Below are positions 7,350 to 8,686 of a stretch of 8,686 nt of DNA, piece after piece. Below the pieces are notes generated by a model that ran no database searches, was not told the origin of the DNA, and saw only the letters and a list, made by a program, of their open reading frames with translations. The DNA is taken from assembly GCA_028685945.1 (NCBI GenBank), contig JAQUCZ010000025.1, positions 1 to 8,686 on the forward strand. The letters run 5' to 3'. Source of the DNA: Sulfurimonadaceae bacterium. GTDB taxonomy: Bacteria > Campylobacterota > Campylobacteria > Campylobacterales > Sulfurimonadaceae. How positions within the stretch are numbered: the stretch's first letter is position 1; each line of letters opens with the position of its first letter. The position numbers and the translations under genes were made by a program.

Positions 7350-7557
7350 GTTTCTCTTTTTCATCCATGCTCTTTGGTCGGCTTGAGTAGATTTGAGAAA
7401 GTTTTTCATCAAGTTGTGAGAGTTCCGTGTCTTGACATATCATCTTTTCCACTTTGGTTGTGGCTTTGGTGCAGTCAAAGCTCGCTCCAAAGAGTGAAAG
7501 TGATGTGAGGAGGATGAGGGCAAGGTACTTTTTCATTTAGGCTGCCTTTGTATGGGG

Positions 7558-7563
7558 TTTATA
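7558..7563 (-). promoter_or_regulatory. Possible -10 box for the LprI-like gene
   Basis: On the minus strand CTATAAA (TATAAA at 7563-7558) lies about 22 bp upstream of the ATG at 7536, leaving a short leader that holds AAAGG as a weak ribosome binding site. No convincing -35 is seen. Confidence 0.35.
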
Positions 7564-7581
7564 GTTTTGGTTATTTTGAGC

Positions 7582-7609
7582 TACATGCCATGAGTTTTCT
7601 TGGCATGTA
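7582..7609. terminator. Hairpin from an inverted ACATGCCA pair in the divergent intergenic region
   Basis: TACATGCCA (7582-7590) and TGGCATGTA (7601-7609) are perfect 9-bp complementary arms around a 10-base loop. It lies between two divergently oriented frames (7536 minus and 7659 plus), so it is not placed at the 3' end of either. No T-run directly follows. It may mark an old gene end, act as an operator, or be one of the dispersed ACATGCCA elements of this window. Confidence 0.45.
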
Positions 7610-7629
7610 ATAGTGCAAAAATGTTTTTT

Positions 7630-7635
7630 TATACT
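7630..7635 (+). promoter_or_regulatory. Possible -10 box (TATACT) after a T-tract
   Basis: TTTTTTTATACT has the T-rich upstream run and -10 hexamer usual for housekeeping promoters in Campylobacterota. Transcription would start near 7642 and read through the frame at 7659 into the NifX-like gene. Confidence 0.45.
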
Positions 7636-7648
7636 AGCGAAATATTCT

Positions 7649-7656
7649 TGGCATGT
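7649..7656 (-). repeat. ACATGCCA element just upstream of the frame at 7659
   Basis: A single minus-orientation copy (TGGCATGT on the plus strand) where a ribosome binding site would be expected. The copy at 7869-7876 faces it in inverted orientation. Confidence 0.6.
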
Positions 7657-7868
7657 AGATGAAGTTTTATAGTTTTTTGTGTTTGTTTTTATGGTTGTTG
7701 GTTTTTGTCTATGGAGGGTTTAGGAGCTTCTTTAAGCTCATCTACAATATCAGATTACATATTGCAGTTGCAGAAGACGAGGATTATTACATTGTTTTCA
7801 ACCAACATTCAAATCCTCCGATAATATTTATTCTTGTAAATGACCCACCCATAGAATCATTCTTGCAT

Positions 7869-7876
7869 ACATGCCA
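7869..7876 (+). repeat. ACATGCCA element just upstream of the NifX-like gene
   Basis: A single copy preceded by T and followed by T, 13 bases before the NifX ribosome binding site. Confidence 0.6.
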
Positions 7877-7889
7877 TAAAACTCAATGC

Positions 7890-7894
7890 AAGGA
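7890..7894 (+). promoter_or_regulatory. Ribosome binding site that decides the NifX-like start
   Basis: AAGGA stands 7 bases before ATG 7902, while the in-frame ATG 7659 has no comparable site. This is the main sequence evidence for the shorter protein. Confidence 0.65.
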
Positions 7895-7901
7895 CTACAC
7901 C

Positions 7902-8276
7902 ATGTTGGCAATACCCTTAGATACTCAAGAAAAAACGACAATATCAAAACTTTTCGGCAATGCACCGTACTTCGCACTGCTTGATCTGCAAACGGGGCAG
8001 TTTCGCGTCATAGAGAACGAGCAATGCGGCAACGGAGGCAAAAGTGCCACACTTTTAGCACAAAAAGGTGCGAATAAAACGCTTTTTTATTATATGGGAG
8101 AGGGGGTGTATAACGAGCTTGCAAAGCACGGTGTGGAGGTTTATACGTCAAAGCATTCCATCGAATCGATCGATGCCATTTATATGACTTTTTTAAGAAA
8201 CGGCTACACGAAGCTTAACGCGGCAAACTACAAAGAGCTGCTCGATAGCGGTTCAAAAAGTTGCAGTTGTTCCTAA
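7902..8276 (+). CDS. NifX/NifB-type dinitrogenase iron-molybdenum cofactor-binding domain protein
   Basis: ATG 7902 gives 124 residues and is preceded by AAGGA (7890-7894) at a 7-base spacing. I prefer it over ATG 7659 because the domain begins at once (MLAIPLDTQEKTTISKLFGN), as it does in stand-alone members of the family. Visible family features are the LFGNAPYF turn (17-24), CGNGGKSA (42-49, with Cys42) and LLAQKGA followed by LFYYMGEGVYNEL (51-73). The small RNase H-like fold of this family binds FeMo-co/NifB-co precursors during nitrogenase cofactor assembly. Some members have unknown roles outside nitrogen fixation. The Cys-rich end (SKSCSCS, Cys121 and Cys123) may bind metal and is seen in relatives. 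No nif gene lies within the window, so a nitrogenase role is not shown. The hairpin at 8284-8310 follows the gene. Confidence 0.85.
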   Translation: MLAIPLDTQEKTTISKLFGNAPYFALLDLQTGQFRVIENEQCGNGGKSATLLAQKGANKTLFYYMGEGVYNELAKHGVEVYTSKHSIESIDAIYMTFLRNGYTKLNAANYKELLDSGSKSCSCS

Positions 8277-8283
8277 GTATCTC

Positions 8284-8310
8284 TACATGCCATAAAAACT
8301 TTGGCATGTA
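8284..8310. terminator. Hairpin after the NifX-like gene, built on an ACATGCCA pair
   Basis: TACATGCCA (8284-8292) and TGGCATGTA (8302-8310) form a perfect 9-bp stem with a 9-base loop, starting 7 bases after the stop codon. It probably ends the transcript, though no T-run follows. Its arms are identical to those of the hairpin at 7582-7609. Confidence 0.6.
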
Positions 8311-8357
8311 AGTGCCGAAAAACCGCTATTTTGCTTCTTTTTCATTTCGTTACCTGC

Positions 8358-8363
8358 TACAAT
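8358..8363 (+). promoter_or_regulatory. Extended -10 box (TGCTACAAT) for the last gene
   Basis: TGCTACAAT at 8355-8363 is a near-consensus extended -10 downstream of a T-rich stretch. Transcription would start near 8370, giving a leader of about 55 bases that contains the palindrome at 8386-8405. Confidence 0.55.
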
Positions 8364-8385
8364 TCGCCTTGAAAAACCAAAACGG

Positions 8386-8405
8386 TATTTCGTCATAACG
8401 AAATA
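8386..8405. promoter_or_regulatory. Perfect palindrome in the leader of the last gene, candidate operator or leader hairpin
   Basis: TATTTCGT (8386-8393) and ACGAAATA (8398-8405) are perfect 8-base arms around CATA. A further ATTTCGT half-site stands at 8344-8350, just before the -10 box. Three half-sites around one promoter suggest protein binding rather than only RNA folding. The encoded putative helix-turn-helix protein is a natural candidate. Confidence 0.45.
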
Positions 8406-8424
8406 AAAGAGAAAAAGGGAAGCG

Positions 8425-8686
8425 ATGCGTCTTACTCTTAGCGAAGAAGAGATCCAGTACATTTTAAGTAAAATCGAAAAAAAAGAACTTATCAAAAAAA
8501 TCCGCCACCAACTCGAAGCCGATCAAGCTAGAGACAAAACCAAAAAACTCAAATCTGCCGACAAAGCAACGAAAATCAGAACCCAAAGAGCAAAAATAAA
8601 AATACAAAACGGGATGAATCTGTTGCGAATGGAAAATCAAGAGCTGACCTACTATGCGATCGCAAAATACAGAGGCGTTAGCTATG
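8425..8686 (+). CDS. Basic, possibly helix-turn-helix protein (C-terminus beyond the window)
   Basis: ATG 8425 follows AAGGGA (8415-8420) at a 4-base spacing and opens a frame of 87 codons to the right edge. It starts MRLTLSEEEIQYILSKIEKK, then has a long, very lysine-rich, charged helical stretch (about residues 18-65). It ends with ENQELTYYAIAKYRGVSY, which resembles the first helix and turn of a helix-turn-helix (xxYxIAKxxGVSYxTVxxY in DNA-binding proteins). The recognition helix would lie outside the window. I do not recognise a named family. The A-rich codon use (AAA runs) is similar to Campylobacterota genes generally. Confidence 0.7.
   Translation, partial: MRLTLSEEEIQYILSKIEKKELIKKIRHQLEADQARDKTKKLKSADKATKIRTQRAKIKIQNGMNLLRMENQELTYYAIAKYRGVSY

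Larger units (their letters stand above)
6300..7536 (-). pseudogene. LprI/DUF1311-type lysozyme-inhibitor family protein with long C-terminal domain, frameshifted
   Basis: Two overlapping minus-strand frames make one gene. The first (from ATG 7536) encodes a signal peptide, MKKYLALILLTSLSLFGA, then SFDCTKATTKVEKMICQDTE and LSQLDEKLSQIY, the N-terminal half of the LprI/DUF1311 domain. The second frame, +1 relative to it, supplies the other half at about 7390-7270: QADQRAWMKKRNTCQDTNC followed by IKEAYTTRVEEL. The remaining roughly 320 residues reach 6300 and include a single TPR-like stretch (AIDILEKLKSITPDDAQIYL) but nothing else I recognise. The frames switch near 7395-7410. The family usually has about 15-20 residues between the LDxxLxxxY and QRAW parts and only a few are present here, so a small out-of-frame deletion is more likely than programmed frameshifting. 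The intact product would be periplasmic, about 410-430 residues. LprI of Mycobacterium inhibits lysozyme; here a lysozyme gene follows directly. AT-rich codon use sets it apart from the pump genes. Confidence 0.7.
7659..7901 (+). other. Open in-frame extension upstream of the NifX-like gene, probable gene remnant
   Basis: From ATG 7659 the frame is open for 81 codons into the NifX-like gene, giving a possible 205-residue fusion. It starts with one hydrophobic segment (MKFYSFLCLFLWLLVFVYGG) followed by a short soluble part (RLHIAVAEDEDYYIVFN). I do not recognise it. It has no Shine-Dalgarno, is much more AT-rich than the NifX part, and contains an ACATGCCA element just before the NifX ribosome binding site. 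I think it is a leftover of another gene that happens to be in frame. A membrane-anchored NifX-domain protein is the alternative. Confidence 0.4.

Noticed and set aside
7405..7440. Second internal copy of a CQDT peptide (CAAGACAC DNA repeat) as a duplicated domain
   Set aside because: The two CQDT sites fall at the two separate conserved cysteine positions of the LprI domain, so the likeness is more easily explained by chance.
8283..8495. Minus-strand frame over the last promoter and gene start
   Set aside because: It runs antisense through a hairpin, a promoter and the start of a gene with a good ribosome binding site.
1..8686. tRNA, rRNA, riboswitch or replication origin
   Set aside because: No cloverleaf, rRNA core sequence, riboswitch consensus or clustered DnaA boxes were seen by eye.

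Overview
The window looks like chromosome from a member of the Campylobacterota (Epsilonproteobacteria). The protein style, the extended TGnTAnAAT-type -10 boxes with poor -35 boxes, the A-rich Shine-Dalgarno sequences and the moderate GC content would fit a Sulfuricurvum- or Sulfurimonas-like genome. The genus is inferred, not shown.

Layout. (1) 1-310, minus strand: the N-terminal part of a MarR-family regulator that runs off the left edge. (2) 311-404: a divergent control region with two palindromes and a -10 box. (3) 405-5841, plus strand: a tight three-gene operon for a tripartite RND efflux pump, encoding a TolC-type outer-membrane channel, a lipoprotein adaptor and an AcrB/HAE1-type inner-membrane pump. 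Gene junctions are 0 and 1 base. The divergent MarR gene is the obvious candidate regulator. (4) 5842-7658: an AT-richer, decayed accessory stretch. It holds a hairpin after the pump, then a 272-bp REP-bounded relic of a REP-associated tyrosine transposase (RAYT). Next, on the minus strand, is the first 36 residues of a GH24 (T4-type) lysozyme cut off at the REP sequence. Directly upstream of it, with a TAATG overlap, is a frameshifted gene for a secreted LprI/DUF1311-type lysozyme-inhibitor protein with a large extra C-terminal domain. This looks like a broken muramidase-inhibitor module. (5) 7659-8276, plus strand: an open frame whose last 124 codons are a NifX/NifB-type FeMo-cofactor-binding domain protein with its own ribosome binding site. 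The first 81 codons look like an unrelated AT-rich leftover. (6) 8425-8686, plus strand: the start of a very basic protein that seems to be entering a helix-turn-helix at the window edge, preceded by a promoter with repeated half-sites.

The strongest unexplained signal is at DNA level. The octamer ACATGCCA (or its complement TGGCATGT) occurs 12 times in 8.7 kb, where about 0.3 would be expected for random equal-base sequence. It is always followed by A or T and nearly always preceded by a pyrimidine. It lies in genes on either strand and in several reading frames, and it forms inverted pairs (hairpins) after genes. That distribution is the one known for DNA uptake sequences of Neisseria and Pasteurellaceae. 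I propose it as a candidate uptake-like or other genome-wide signal; a whole-genome count would settle it.
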